In this document: positions 52,774 to 64,000 of the stretch, one piece after another
Numbering within the stretch: the stretch's first letter is position 1
Layout of the letters: every line of letters begins with the position of its first letter
NCBI GenBank assembly: GCA_024500155.1
Contig: CM044857.1
Coordinates: 5,768,501-5,832,500 of the forward strand
Source of the DNA: Chenopodium formosanum
Taxonomy: Eukaryota; Streptophyta; Magnoliopsida; Caryophyllales; Amaranthaceae
DNA length: 64,000 bases
Reading direction: 5' to 3'
Made by a program: the position numbers and the translations under genes
Notes under the pieces: model-generated
What the model was told of the DNA's origin: nothing
The model's input: only the letters and a program-made list of their open reading frames with translations
The model's database searches: none

Positions 52774-55700
52774 ATGGGTTCAGGCTTCGTATTCGAGCCT
52801 CCTAGCGACGAAGAACTCGAAGACGACATTCATTCCGGCGACGGCAATGCCCCCGAATCTGCCTGGGACTTCGCCGCCTACTCCGAAGCCGTCGCCGAAG
52901 AACACGCCCGCCGTCACACCACCTCCGTCGACCAGAAAATCCACAAGCTTCGTCAACAGCGCGTCGTCTCTCTCCCTAACGACTCCGACTCCGACTCCGA
53001 ATCCAATAAACAAGTACTTTTTCATTCTCCTTTTCTTCCTCTTTTGTATTTCAATTCAGTTTCAGTTCTCAATTGTAATTGTAATTTGATTTTGGTTGAT
53101 TGATTTTATTAGGAGGATTACAAGCCTGATGAAGGAGATGATGACGATAACGATGTTGTTGAAAGTGATAAGCCTTTCTTTGCAGCTGCTGAAGGTGTTT
53201 CCTATCAAGCTAAATCGTTTTTGGAGCTTAATCTTTCGAGGCCGTTGCTTCGAGCTTGCGAAGCGTTAGGGTATTCTAAGCCTACTCCAATCCAGGTTTA
53301 TTTAGGAGTATATTTTTATAAATTTTTAGGATTTTACTTAAATTACTAGCTCAAATTTATTTTGGAATAGGACTGATAATGGAAAAAATGTTTGTAGGCT
53401 GCTTGTATACCATTGGCAATGGCCGGGCGTGATATTTGTGCGAGTGCAATAACCGGTTCTGGGAAGGTAAATCATTGGTTGATTTCATTGTTTTAGGATT
53501 ATTGTTGAAAAGATTGGAATTTGAAATTCATGATTGTAGCTCCCTTTAGTGCATGTTTGATTTGAATCTAGGTAAGGAAATGGAATGGAAATGAATAATA
53601 AGAGGAAGGGGTAATGTTGTTAAGTGCTACTATTATTAGTTGTTCAGTATACTGAAAGAAAGGAATTAATGGTTACCTTTAGGAAATAAGGTGTGTTACG
53701 CTACCTTTCATACCAAACACTTGGTAAATGGTTAATTGATTCGACTTCCATCCCTTAGAAACACTATATCAAACAAGCTCTTAATTCTAAGATAAACTTT
53801 TTAAAGAAGGTTGGACTTAGTTTGTTACTGGCTTTATCTTAGACTGACTTAATATGAAAGAAAAGAAAAGGAAGAATCTGATTGTAACTAGCTGATTGCT
53901 GCTGTTTAAGGATGCATTCTAGAATTGGAATTTGCTAATATTTGGAATTGTTCAAGGGCTGCTCTTGTGTGCATTATTCTGTTATTGGAGGAAAATATGA
54001 TGGGTTTGGATATAATTGTAATTTATATTTTTCTCTGTTCGGTTTCTGTAGACCGCAGCTTTTTCATTGCCGACCTTGGAGAGGTTGCTATACCGCCCAA
54101 AGCGTGTGCCGGCAATTAGGGTTCTTATTCTCACTCCAACAAGGGAGCTAGCTGTCCAGTAAGTTTCACTATTAACTCCATTTTTTTGGTCATCAAGAAG
54201 ATTTTATTTCTTTAAACCAAATAACTTACAACAACAAACTACAAAACTGAGGAACCCTTTTCTTACCTATTATATTGAATGTATATTTTCATAAGCATGT
54301 GTTTATATGCTTAATAAATTGATATCCTCATAAAGGTTCCAATTTAAAGCGATATCAAATAGTCATGAATAACATGTCCTGATCTAACATTACAGATGAC
54401 ACATTGAACATTGCTGTAATAGTTGTGGTCAAGTGTAAGATGAGGTTTGGTGCATGTTTATATAGGCATTAGAAACTAAAAGAGTGCTGCCTTGCTATTA
54501 TTCATTTCCTCCAGCATCTTTGGTTTTTAAAAAATCTGGTAAAGCTAAAACAAAGTATTGCCTGTTTGTGAAATTCAATCCTATTAGGCGAAAGGATTAT
54601 CAAATTGTTGAAGCATCTATGCATAATGTATAGTGATATACTATCCTTGTACTATTGTACCACAAACTTTTCCTAATTTTTCATTTTTGTTGGTCTCAAT
54701 TACCTTTAGTCTAATGTTTTCCTTTTTTCCACTTAAAATTTTTTCAGTATTGTTTTCCTTGCCCACCATCCACAAACAGTTTCCTGTACATATGCTTTAA
54801 CTTAATATTCATTTTTTTTATAATAAATATTCCACCATAATATCACTTCTAAATTTTTTTGCCTCACAGAATTTGGAGAACGCCCAAAGGTTTTGTGGGG
54901 TGTAAGAAGCACTGGATATAGCGTTTTTGGTGGTACATTTTTTGAATAATGCACCAGAAAAGTATCATAAGAAATACTTCTTCGTCTCAAGATTTGGATC
55001 CTTGTTGTTATGTTGCAATATCCTCGAATGAAGTTCCTTTCTCATTATTAAGTGGATAAAATTATATATATTCCCATTCATTTATTGGATTTGTAATCAA
55101 TGGATTGAATGAATCCCTGATTATCAAAATACTTAAAAGCAGACTGAAACAGAATACCTTTTTGTTATTTCTTCCATGGACTTGTGATTTAGTCCATATT
55201 ATAGAAAAATGTTGTAGCTTCCAAAGAATTTTAACAATGTATGACATTTAAAGTCTTTGAGGGTTGTCTTCCACTTCTTCTTGCCTTTTACTTGCAGTGA
55301 AGGAGTCCCTAAGATACCGGCCTTTGTGGAACATAATTATGTGTATATCCTTTACATGTTTCTTTGTTGTCTTGATTCGTAATTGTAAACTTTCTCAAAC
55401 ATATAGTGTTCTGTTCTTTCTCACTCTAGTGTTCTGACGTGGCTTTTCAGGGTTCACAGTATGATAGAAAAACTTGCTCAATTTACAGATATAAGATGCT
55501 GCCTGATTGTTGGTGGGCTATCAAATAAGGTTATGATACTTTCTTATTGGCTCTTTTCTGTTTCGGTACAATTTATCTATCATGCTATCTGCAACTTTTT
55601 TGTGCTGTTTGCCATTTTACATTTCAAAGTAGTTTGTCCCCTGATTGAGATTGGTTTGATGCGATGCTTCTACACTTTTAGTGGGTCCTTCTTATCTGAG

Positions 55701-58700
55701 CTGTGTGCAAGTGTGAATTTTACTGTGAGCCTGCGACCCCTACATGCTTGTGCTTTTTGTCTATGCATGTGTGTGCTTCAGCCCTCTTGATGTTTTAATG
55801 TGATTTCCTTAGTCCAAATGGAAATAACCATAATTTCACTAAATACTTCTACTACGGATAACATTGAAAGTTTTTCATTGCTTCAACTATATCCGGTTTT
55901 GGCTGTTCTAGATGTCTTCCTTCTTTTCTATATCTGTCATAACTGAGTGACATCATAAATGAACTCAGGTGCAAGAGGCTGCATTAAGGTCGATGCCAGA
56001 TGTCGTTGTGGCAACTCCAGGGCGTATGATTGACCATTTACGTAATTCAATGTCTGTGGATCTAGATGATCTTGCTGTCTTGATTCTTGATGAGGCTGAT
56101 CGACTTTTGGAGCTTGGATTTAATGCTGAGATCCAAGAACTCGTCCGTATGTGTTCAAAACGGAGGCAGACAATGCTTTTTTCTGCCACAATGACTGAAG
56201 AGGTTGCAGAGCTTGTCAAACTATCTTTAAAGAAACCACTACGGCTGTCAGCTGATCCATCTGCCCAACGACCCGCAGCTTTGACTGAGGAGGTTGTGAG
56301 AATAAGAAGAATGCGTGAAGCACATTATGAGGCAGTGCTTCTTGCATTATGCTCAAAAACATTCACATCCAAAGTAATCATTTTTAGTGGAACCAAGCTT
56401 GCTGCTCATAGGTTGAAGATATTATTTGGGTTAGCAGGCTTAAAAGCAGCCGAGATTCATAGCCATCTTACACAAGCACAGCGCCTTGATTCTCTTGAAC
56501 TTTTCAGAAAGCAGGAAGTAGACTTCTTGATTGCAACAGATGTTGCTGCTCGAGGGCTTGACATAGCTGGGATTCGGACAGTTATTAATTATGCTTGTCC
56601 TCGTGACCTCACAACATATGTACACCGAGTTGGTCGTACAGCAAGAGCTGGTCGGGAAGGATACGCAGTCACATTTGTCACTGATAATGATCGCTCTCTA
56701 CTAAAAGCCATTGCTAAAAAGGCTGGTTCTAGGTTAAAGAGCAGAATTGTTGCTGAAGAGTCAATTAATAAGTGGGCGCAAACAATTGAGCAGATGGAAG
56801 ATCAGGTTGCTACTATTCTTCGAGAAGAGAAAGAAGAAATGGCTTTGAGAAAAGCAGAGATGGAAGCAGCAAAGGTTTGTTTATGCTTTTTTTCTTTCTG
56901 CATGGCAACACTACTATCCCCTCACATCCATTTGATGTCAAATTGTTTGCAAATTGGAGTTTTTGGCTTGGTAATTATCAACCAGATCATGATTTTTATA
57001 GTGATTGGAAAAATACACTACATTATCCATCAGAAGTCCATAAAATCCATAATTAAATACTGTGTCTGAATGTAAATTAAATCTAGAACTTTGGGAATGT
57101 AATAGCTTGATCAGTCCATTGAAGCATTATATGCAGTGATAGTGTGGTTTGAATTTCCATAAAATTTTCTTGTCTTTGATGATTTATTGTCCTAGCATGA
57201 ATGATTGTGTCTTTTTTTTTTGGATTAACTTATGAAAATTGCATCTTAAAACATCTTAACTTTGTAGTTTTTGGATTAACTTGTCTTGTCAAAAATAAAT
57301 AAATAATTAATAAAACTTTGAAGTTTTTGATAAGTTGTAAATTTATTGACATGCTTGGATTTAACATCCTAGAGGATTGCTATAAAAAAATATGGAAGAT
57401 TTTGGTCTTCTCACTTTCTTTATGAAGTTATGAACTTGCTTGAATATCATATCCTAAATCATTGCGAGGAGTTGGAGTATAAGTTCAAGAGATTATCTTT
57501 AAGCTAACTAATTCCATTATGTTACTGGTTTCAAAAAAAAAAAAAAAAAAAAATCCATTATGTTACTACTTGTTGGCCACTAGTGTTCTGCTTTTTATAT
57601 CAGAATCCAGATATATTGAACTTTCCATCATTGCTGACATGTTCATTTACTTTCATTTTTTCAGGCTGAAAATATGATTGAGCACAGGGAAGAAATATTT
57701 TCCCGGCCTAAAAAGACGTGGTTTATAACAGAGAAGGAAAAGAACTTAATTGCAAAGGAGGTGAAGGTACTGTCTCTTGAGATTATTGTGAATTTCTTGT
57801 AGTTAGAAGCCATGGTGATGATGCTTTTACTTTGGAATAGATTGCTAATTATATATTTCAATTCAATAACCTGATATCGCAGGATACTTGAGATCCTTTC
57901 TACTTTTCATTTTTCATTTATCTCACTGAAACAAATAAAAGAAAGATGAGACTCCGCTACTGAAATGCTAAAACTTTTCCATCATCGATCAATGGTGCAG
58001 TTGTGAGTCAGCTGTATTATCTTTTCTCTTAACATGTGATGCAGTGGCTATTAAAAGACAAGATGTGCCATGCTGGATTATCTATATAAAATGTCATAAA
58101 GGGGACATATTTTATGAATCACACTTGCCTCTTTTGAAGAATATGCCTCTAAATGTCTGTTTGTTATAGGTCAGAGTTAACTTATCTGATAAGTCTGGCA
58201 TAAAGGTTTCTACTTCTGGAGATTTATACGAACGTAACAATGCTAAATGTAACTAAAATATGACATTCAATATATGATTCATGTATCACAATATTTATAT
58301 GTATTATGATGCCACAAAGTCATAATATCTGTATGTACTATGATGCCACAAAATCACAATATCTATATGTACTATGATGTCACTAACCAATAGCAAAAGA
58401 GCACCTACCAGTCTACCACTTGCAAAAGATACTCATCTGCTGTTTAATCATAAGATACAGTATAGCCTGCAGTACATTTTCTAAGCTAAGAACTTTTTTG
58501 AGTTATAAAATACTTGCAGCCATTCCTAATAAACCCTTTTGCTAATTCACATATGTTTCCTACCTTCAAAATATGTGGTGCTTCTTCCAAGTTCCAACTA
58601 TAGCCTAAAAAATCGTATTGCTGAGTATGATAACAACTATTTTAAAAAAATGGAGTGGTCATTATCATACCCTCCTAGTCAAGATATTGCCCTTCAAGTA

Positions 58701-61700
58701 GTATCTCATTTCTGCCCTGCTCATAATTTCTTTCTCTATGGAAGTACTGCCAAATTCAGATATTTGCAGTTAGTTGTCATTGTTGAAGACATCATTATAT
58801 GTTTCATATTGTTCTTCATTGAGCACCAATTTTCATGCTATGTCTCACTTTCCTGTATTGTCAACAAGGCAGTTCTGTATGGTAAAGGGTAGATGTAAGC
58901 ATAGGGTGGTGGTGGTGAAGGGCTGGTGGTTGAAGGGAAGTCTGGGTTGTTGGATGATTTTCCCTTTCTTATTTAAAACAAACAACTTTGTAAATTTTGG
59001 GGTTTCGGTTTCCATTCACCTTGTTTTCCTTTCTTAGAGCATCCACAATGGCTAGCTACATGTACATGTAGCTTTGGGTTGCCACATCATTATCTCCAAG
59101 CTACATGATTTAAGCTATAACCTCTACAATGTAAGCTACATTCTTTTGTAATAAATAAACCATTAAAAATATTATAAACAAACCAACAAACAAATACATA
59201 AAAAATATGAAACAAATCAATATATGTGTATTGTGTGGAGTGTACTAGAGCTATGTAGTTTGGCCTTAGCTACAACCTATGTAGCTCTACAATGCCTAGC
59301 ATGTAGCTCTACATTATTTGGAAATTGCAAGTAGGTTCGTTTATGCAACCATTGTGGATGCTCTTAGACTCTTTCCCTTTCACTTTGTTCAATTAAACGC
59401 CCCCTTAGTATCTTCGTCCAAGAAAACCCATTCCATTCCATGGTTCCACCCCTTCTACCATCCTACCCACTCTGATCCTAATTGGTCTTCCCATTTCCCT
59501 CTTAGGAAAATATAAAAGTTCTTCCCTCTAAATTCTTTTCATATATGTTTAGTAACACCCATCAATTTTCTTATGTATATTTGGTGAATGTGCCAAACAG
59601 TTCCATTAATTGGCTGTGCCGCCAAAACAAAAACTTGCTAGTAGGAATTAGGTAGTTGTTTAGTTATTCTCTTTTGTTGGTTGTTCGAGTTCTTCTCAAA
59701 TGCTTTTATGATAGTCTTCACTTTATTTCCTGATTTTTTAATATTTTATCAGAATATTATAGTCTGGGATGTAATGATTAGGTAGTTTCCACTTAATTTT
59801 ACAAATTTCAATCAGAATATTATACTGTCTGGAATGTATTTTTATTAGGACACTAATTTGAGAAACTGAAGAAGGATATGGGCATATGGCTTTGTTTGTC
59901 TTTCTATGAAGCTGTAGTTAAGTATTTTTCATTAAATATTACCACAAAATTATGGTTCAGGCCACCTATCCATATTTTTATGGTACTCTCTATGATTGCA
60001 TCTAGAGGATACATTCTCAAATTATTTTTTACCTACAGATTGTAAAGCTCTTTCAGGAATCTTAATTTTGAATCTGTTTTGACCCCTTTTAAATTCAAGA
60101 GCCTCCATATTTACTTGATGGGGGTAAACTATGGAGGCTCTTGAATGTTAAAGTATATCAAACTAAATCCCTTAAATACTATTTGGTGAAGCTTGGTTAA
60201 AACTAGACGCCTTAAATTGTCCATTTTAACTTCAAGAAAAATGGCGTTACTTTATTAAGCCTTTGAGTCAAGAAAGCTCTTATCTAATGCTAATTATGAC
60301 ATTTAAGAAAATCTTCTTTTTTTTTTTAGGATGCAGAATATTCTGTCTGTTGAGCGTTTGGTTCTTGATTTAATTTAAATATATAAATTCAATAGGTATC
60401 CTCGGAGACAAAGAAAAATTCTGGTAATGTCGTTGTCAGTGCCCAGCAAGCAGAAGATTTGAAATTGAAGGAAAAGAGGAAACAAGAGCGTGAGGTATTT
60501 GTCCTATTTCCCGCAGTTATATTATCTGGCAATTGTGTAATGGTTTATGGTGATAAAATCTCATTATTATACTTGTCTTTGAGCAGAAAAACTTGCCCCG
60601 GAAAAAGCGCAGAAAGCTGGAAGCGGAGAGAGAGATGCTGGAAGAGGAAAATAAGTCTGATGATTCAGAAGGGGTGAGTATCAATCTTGTGCTTTCATTA
60701 ATGTGTATTTGGATTTATACTTGATATTGCACGGAAGACTTTTTTTCTATTATTTGAATTGGTATCTAGGGCTATATTATTGAAGCTTATTTACACTTTT
60801 CTGCTTGCAATTTGGATTGGCATCCTGACTGCTATTGCTCCACATGCTCACCATGCCCCTTTTCTTCTAATCCCCATGTCCTCAGGCCCTGAATCTCTCA
60901 TTTTTACATGCTACATTGGGAAATAGCTTTGTTTCTGGATAGTTAATTTAATCAGCATCATATTATCTTTTTTGTTTGGAATTACATTATTTTTCTGATC
61001 AACCATCTGTGTGATGGCAGGAAAATAAAAAGAGTAAGAAAGATAAAAGTGGAATACCGCTTGTCGAGGTTGCCTATCGCAAAGCTAAAGCAATCAAGGC
61101 TGGGAAAAAAGCACAAGATGGTGGTAAAAATATCAAAAAGATGGGGAAGAAAGCAGCACAACCTCAGTCAAGAACAGATGAGATGCAGGAGCTATTCCAG
61201 ACTGATATGAGTGAGAAACGGGGGAAAAAGAACCTTCAGCATGTTCAAAAGAAGTCCAGGAATTCATTTAAGAGTAAATCGAGGTATAAGTATGCTACTG
61301 ATGCTTCGCATATAACATGTATACTTGTTAAAAGATTTCAGCATTTGTAGGGTATAAAACTCACATGTAGGTGACAAACACACTTCACACCCTGGTAGTT
61401 TCCGTCCATGGGTACAAGCATCTGAAGTTCATTGGTTGATGTTTGTTCTTTCTAACAGTTTGACACCCCCCCCCCCCCCCCCCTCCTCTCCATTTCTCTG
61501 TTGCCTGGCCCTTTTGCTGGCTATGTGGCTGCTAGTGGGTCTCTACTTTCTGGTCACCCACTCACTTATAGGTGATTCTCCCTTCTGCCACTTTGTTTCC
61601 ATCTCAAGTGTCCTCACCCAGCCCTTTATCTGATATGTGCCACTCTATTGGGGGGTGCGACATTGGTAGTGGCTAATCCTCACTTGTAGATGATGCAAGC

Positions 61701-61791
61701 AACTTTTGTCCTGTTGAGATTTGAATTCTTCTGTTGCAAGTACATGTTTTCTTATAGTTAATTCAATATGTGCAGGTATAAGCGAAGGTAG
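52774..61791 (+). CDS. RH28: DEAD-box ATP-dependent RNA helicase, RH28/DDX27/Drs1 type
   Basis: Eleven coding exons: 52774-53013, 53113-53295, 53398-53466, 54052-54158, 55451-55529, 55969-56874, 57665-57766, 60396-60494, 60587-60673, 61021-61283 and 61776-61791, all with GT-AG borders and consistent phase; 716 codons. N-terminus acidic. Helicase motifs: Q motif (FLELNLSRPLLRA...PTPIQ), I (ITGSGKT), Ia (PTRELA), Ib (TPGR), II (DEAD), III (SAT), IV (VIIFSGT), V (ARGLDI) and VI (HRVGRTARAG), all intact. The C-terminus is Lys/Glu-rich and basic, as in nucleolar relatives. Yeast Drs1 acts in 60S ribosome assembly; the same role is inferred. The Arabidopsis protein is, from memory, slightly longer (about 790). 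This is the only apparently functional gene in the window. Confidence 0.93.
53549..53780. mobile_element. Tourist-like MITE in RH28 intron 3
   Basis: 232 bp. Ends GTGCATGTTTGATT and, on minus, GAGCTTGTTTGATA, 11 of 14 matching. Flanked by TTA on each side (53546-53548 and 53781-53783), the PIF/Harbinger duplication. Confidence 0.6.
54159..55450 (+). other. RH28 intron 4, nothing further seen
   Basis: 1292 nt, A/T-rich, no recognised element or gene. Donor GTAAGT, acceptor TTTTCAG. Confidence 0.6.
56875..57664 (+). other. RH28 intron 6
   Basis: 790 nt. Contains a poly(A) run of about 23 nt ending at 57553, possibly a small retroposed tail; no coding content. Confidence 0.5.
58287..58388 (+). 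repeat. 34 bp tandem repeat, three units
   Basis: Units at 58287-58320, 58321-58354 and 58355-58388, consensus CAcAATATcTaTATGTAcTA then TGATGcCACAAAaT. Each unit differs at a few positions. Confidence 0.85.
59037..59363. mobile_element. PIF/Harbinger-type MITE in RH28 intron 7
   Basis: 327 bp with perfect 15 bp terminal inverted repeats GAGCATCCACAATGG, flanked by TTA at 59034-59036 and 59364-59366. The interior has repeated GTAGCT/AGCTAC words, so the RNA could fold. A/T-rich, no coding content. Confidence 0.9.
61467..61484 (+). repeat. Poly(C) run of 18 in RH28 intron 10
   Basis: 18 consecutive C within a C/T-rich stretch; the other strand is an 18 nt G-run able to form a quadruplex. Length in the assembly should be treated with caution. 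Confidence 0.8.
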
Positions 61792-62425
61792 GCATTTTAT
61801 CCAGGCCAAGATCCCTGACTAAGTTTTGGAGGCAAGCAAGAAATGAACTTGGGCGATTTCAACTTCCATGGAAAATCTACTTTTTAAAGTGAAGTGCAAT
61901 TTTGTTGGGCAATCTTCAGAGTAACTAAAGAGTTGCAATTGTTCTGCATCTCAGCAGGACGGATAACAGTGGGCATGCTAGATACTGAATTTTACCTGGC
62001 TTGTCCTTGTATATTTGGCGGGCTTTGAGGTTTATATGCTATATGACTACGCTGCGGTTCGAAGGAAAAGCTTTATAATGGCATTTTTTCCATTTTTGTT
62101 CGATATAATGGCATTTTGTTTTAAGTTGTAAAAGATGATTGGCAGTAATATTAATGGCGTTTTTTTTAAGGGTAATATTAATGGCATTTTTTTTTTTAAA
62201 GTGCAATATGTTACCACTTCTATTACAATCTTGGTCTGCACTGCTGTCTAGTAATATTTTCTTCGTATAGTTAAATGAAAACCATTTCCTATATAAAGAG
62301 AAACAAGAATAAGTGTATTTTAATTTTTAAAAATATATTTATTTTCTCTAAAACATTAATTTGATCATTAGTTGGTAAAATAGGTGCGGAAGAGCTAGAT
62401 TAATCTTTTAATGTAGTAGGCGTAG
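61792..62425 (+). other. 3' untranslated and intergenic region of RH28
   Basis: Follows the TAG at 61789-61791. Contains four to five AATGGCATTTTTT-like words between 62070 and 62200, a small degenerate repeat. No gene seen. Confidence 0.55.
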
Positions 62426-62930
62426 TGTCACGGTCCGGGAGTTTGGGCCCCGAAACGTGCTGCGCGCTTTAGCCTTTTGGCAGCCAGAACGCTAGCCTTG
62501 AGCGGAAGAGGGGCTTGGAAGCACAAAGCAACACAAGCGGGCAATTAAATCATAGGAGCACTCACGTCTATTTGGGCGACGGATTGGAGTGCGGGTGGTC
62601 GGGGCTTGTGATGGCTGATATTTCAAGGCGGGCACAAGCGGGTTAGTGCAACAAGTTGGTTTGGAGGGGAGCTATTATGCAAGTAAGACACTATCTATAA
62701 AGGTCTAACAACAAACAAGCATAAAAATAAGACAACACTTGGTAGAAGGTTTAAGATTTCATTAATCATTCACTCTCTAAAGAGCTTTAATTAAATTGCA
62801 AGGAGAATCCCTAGTGAACCTGCACTGACAATAACACAATAATGGGACCTCGGGCTAAGAAAATATGAAGTAAACTCAAAGAAAGCATCTAAAGGAAATC
62901 TAATACATCAAAAGGAGTCGGATTCTAACA
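62426..62930 (-). mobile_element. 3' LTR of a minus-strand retroelement
   Basis: 505 bp. On minus it starts TGTTAGAATCC and ends CCGGACCGTGACA. Directly upstream (62931-62943) the minus strand has the polypurine tract AAGTGGGGGAAGA. The other LTR would lie beyond 64000. Confidence 0.82.
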
Positions 62931-62943
62931 TCTTCCCCCACTT
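62931..62943 (-). other. Polypurine tract of the gag-only element
   Basis: AAGTGGGGGAAGA on minus, immediately before the LTR. Confidence 0.8.
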
Positions 62944-62997
62944 AAGCTGTCGATGACCTCGTCGACTTAAAAGGGTTACAATCAAGAAAATACTAAA

Positions 62998-64000
62998 CTA
63001 TCTCGAGTCTCTGGTGCGCCATTGGTGCGGCTGACTTCTTGAATCTTTGCTGACTCTGGAGCTGGATCTTCGTTGTTGACGAGGAGCTTGTCTTTGGGGA
63101 CTGTGGTGGTGAGCTTCAAGTTGTGGCTGGTGCCTCTTGGGTGACCATTGTTTATGTGATTCCCTACACGTGACCTCCGTTGTTTGCTCGACCACTGTTT
63201 CCCCTCTGTCTTGGGAGGTTCTCCTTTGGTGTCTCTGGGCTCGTTGCTCTTTGCTTCAAACCGGGTGTCTGATTCTGGTTTTGGCGGGGGTGTATCTTGG
63301 ATGTTGCCGACTCACTGGGCTTCATCTCCTGCTTCTGGGTGTCTTTGGTGTGAGCTTGTTTCTTTGATGTCGCCTTTTTCTCTGGCTCCATCACTCGAAT
63401 TGCCGATAGGTATCGAAATTCTGGTTCTTCCTCAGGTGCTACCATTCTCATAGCACTCATTCGGTACATGGAACCCATTCTGCATGTGGGCTCATCATCG
63501 CTACTGGTCTCTCTTGGGGCCTCCTGAACGAACATGAATGACAATCACTTCTGGATCTTGTCAAGCTCTTCTTTATGCTTGCACTCCCACCATTTGTGTG
63601 GGCCTCGACAAAGTATGCAGTTTATTGACCTTGTGTACGTTTGCCGAGGACGTGCCGGCCTTTGAGTTTTCGGAGTTGTGGGAGGAGGTTGATGTAGATC
63701 TCTGGGCATCACCTGCTCCACTTCTTCTATGATATGTATTAACGGTGTTGGACGATACTTGAAAGCCATTCTCTGTACCCTTTGGAGAGCTAGGAGTCGG
63801 GCTATCGGAGCGTGTTGACGTCCCACTTGAATCATTCTTGGATTGATGGCCCTTCCCAACTGAGTAGTCCATCAATCTCTTAATAGCACACATAGCAGCA
63901 GCGAGGATATCAATCTTTTGCCTGAAAATCTCTTGCTGCACCCATTCCTTTAATCCATTGACAAAGTTGAACACACGATCTTTCTCGTTCATGTCTGTGG
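62998..64000 (-). pseudogene. gag: gag of the minus-strand element, pol absent, runs off the window
   Basis: Minus strand from beyond 64000. The capsid part (63992-63800) has FVNGLKEWVQQEIFRQ and CAIKRLMDYSVG, like the Reina/Galadriel-type gag. A Ser/Thr-rich linker follows, then the knuckle CILCRGPHKWWEC (C-x2-C-x3-H-x4-C) near 63580-63625 in another frame. A TGA lies at 63545-63547, and a further frame change near 63190 leads to a Gln/Arg/Ser-rich tail ending at 62998. Only 54 nt separate it from the polypurine tract. No protease, RT or integrase lies between, so the element is gag-only or internally deleted and depended on other elements. Confidence 0.75.

Larger units (their letters stand above)
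57767..60395 (+). other. RH28 intron 7 (2.6 kb)
   Basis: The largest intron of the gene. Holds a 34 bp tandem repeat (58287-58388) and a Harbinger-type MITE (59037-59363). The remainder is A/T-rich and shows no gene. Confidence 0.7.

Noticed and set aside
56875..57069. Read-through of RH28 exon 6 into a hydrophobic tail
   Set aside because: A good donor (AAAG then GTTTGT) and a matching acceptor at 57664 restore the conserved C-terminal frame.
63137..63732. Plus-strand open frames at the right end
   Set aside because: They lie opposite the minus-strand gag, which has a clear zinc knuckle; the plus frames are Cys/Leu-rich shadows.

Overview
This window is nuclear DNA from a flowering plant, almost certainly a eudicot. 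It has spliceosomal GT-AG introns, plant MITEs, nested Ty3/gypsy LTR retrotransposons of the Tat (Ogre/Retand-like) lineage, and one intact-looking host gene, a DEAD-box helicase of the RH28/DDX27 type. I cannot name the species. About 80% of the window is nested retrotransposon.

Layout. (1) 1-20074: internal region of a Tat-lineage element, copy 1, whose 5' LTR lies outside the window. It carries gag and pol on + and two multi-exon genes on the opposite strand: ORF A (PMD/DUF7745-like) and ORF B (plant mobile domain). It is broken by a 2.7 kb solo LTR in gag, an LTR fused to a complete reverse-transcribed tRNA-Asp in the ORF A leader, and a 1.4 kb solo LTR in ORF B. (2) 20075-21979: an LTR shared by copy 1 (as 3' LTR) and copy 2 (as 5' LTR), giving a tandem array. 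(3) 21980-37025: copy 2, same order, roughly 10-13% diverged in a stretch compared by eye, with a 1 kb deletion in pol and a solo LTR of its own family in ORF B; only 8 nt of its 3' LTR remain. (4) 37034-50500, minus strand: a FAR1-related (MULE-derived) pseudogene split by a complete third Tat element (37695-49036, minus) with 506 bp LTRs and a GTGGC target-site duplication. That element also has an antisense, intron-bearing gene (Transposase_28-like). (5) 50758-52544: a degenerate MITE and a 1.5 kb TIR element just upstream of the helicase gene. (6) 52774-61791: RH28-like helicase in 11 exons, with two TTA-flanked MITEs in its introns. (7) 62426-64000: the end of a minus-strand element in which gag lies directly beside the 3' polypurine tract, so pol is absent.

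Most striking pattern. The passenger genes of both element families run antisense to gag-pol, keep their introns and carry their own TATA-type promoters. Introns survive retrotransposition only in that orientation, because the genomic RNA presents their splice sites reversed. In the tandem family, a CpG-rich quasi-palindromic motif (ATCGCGNCGCGAT/GACA) recurs in the LTR and in every inter-gene spacer, usually just upstream of a TATA box. Additional antisense ORFs in Tat elements are already known. The two-gene cassette, conserved introns and repeated promoter-proximal module are the parts worth a closer look. All coding parts of the retroelements are decayed by stops and frameshifts. Boundaries were read by eye from LTR ends, duplications and comparison of the two copies; no database search was run.
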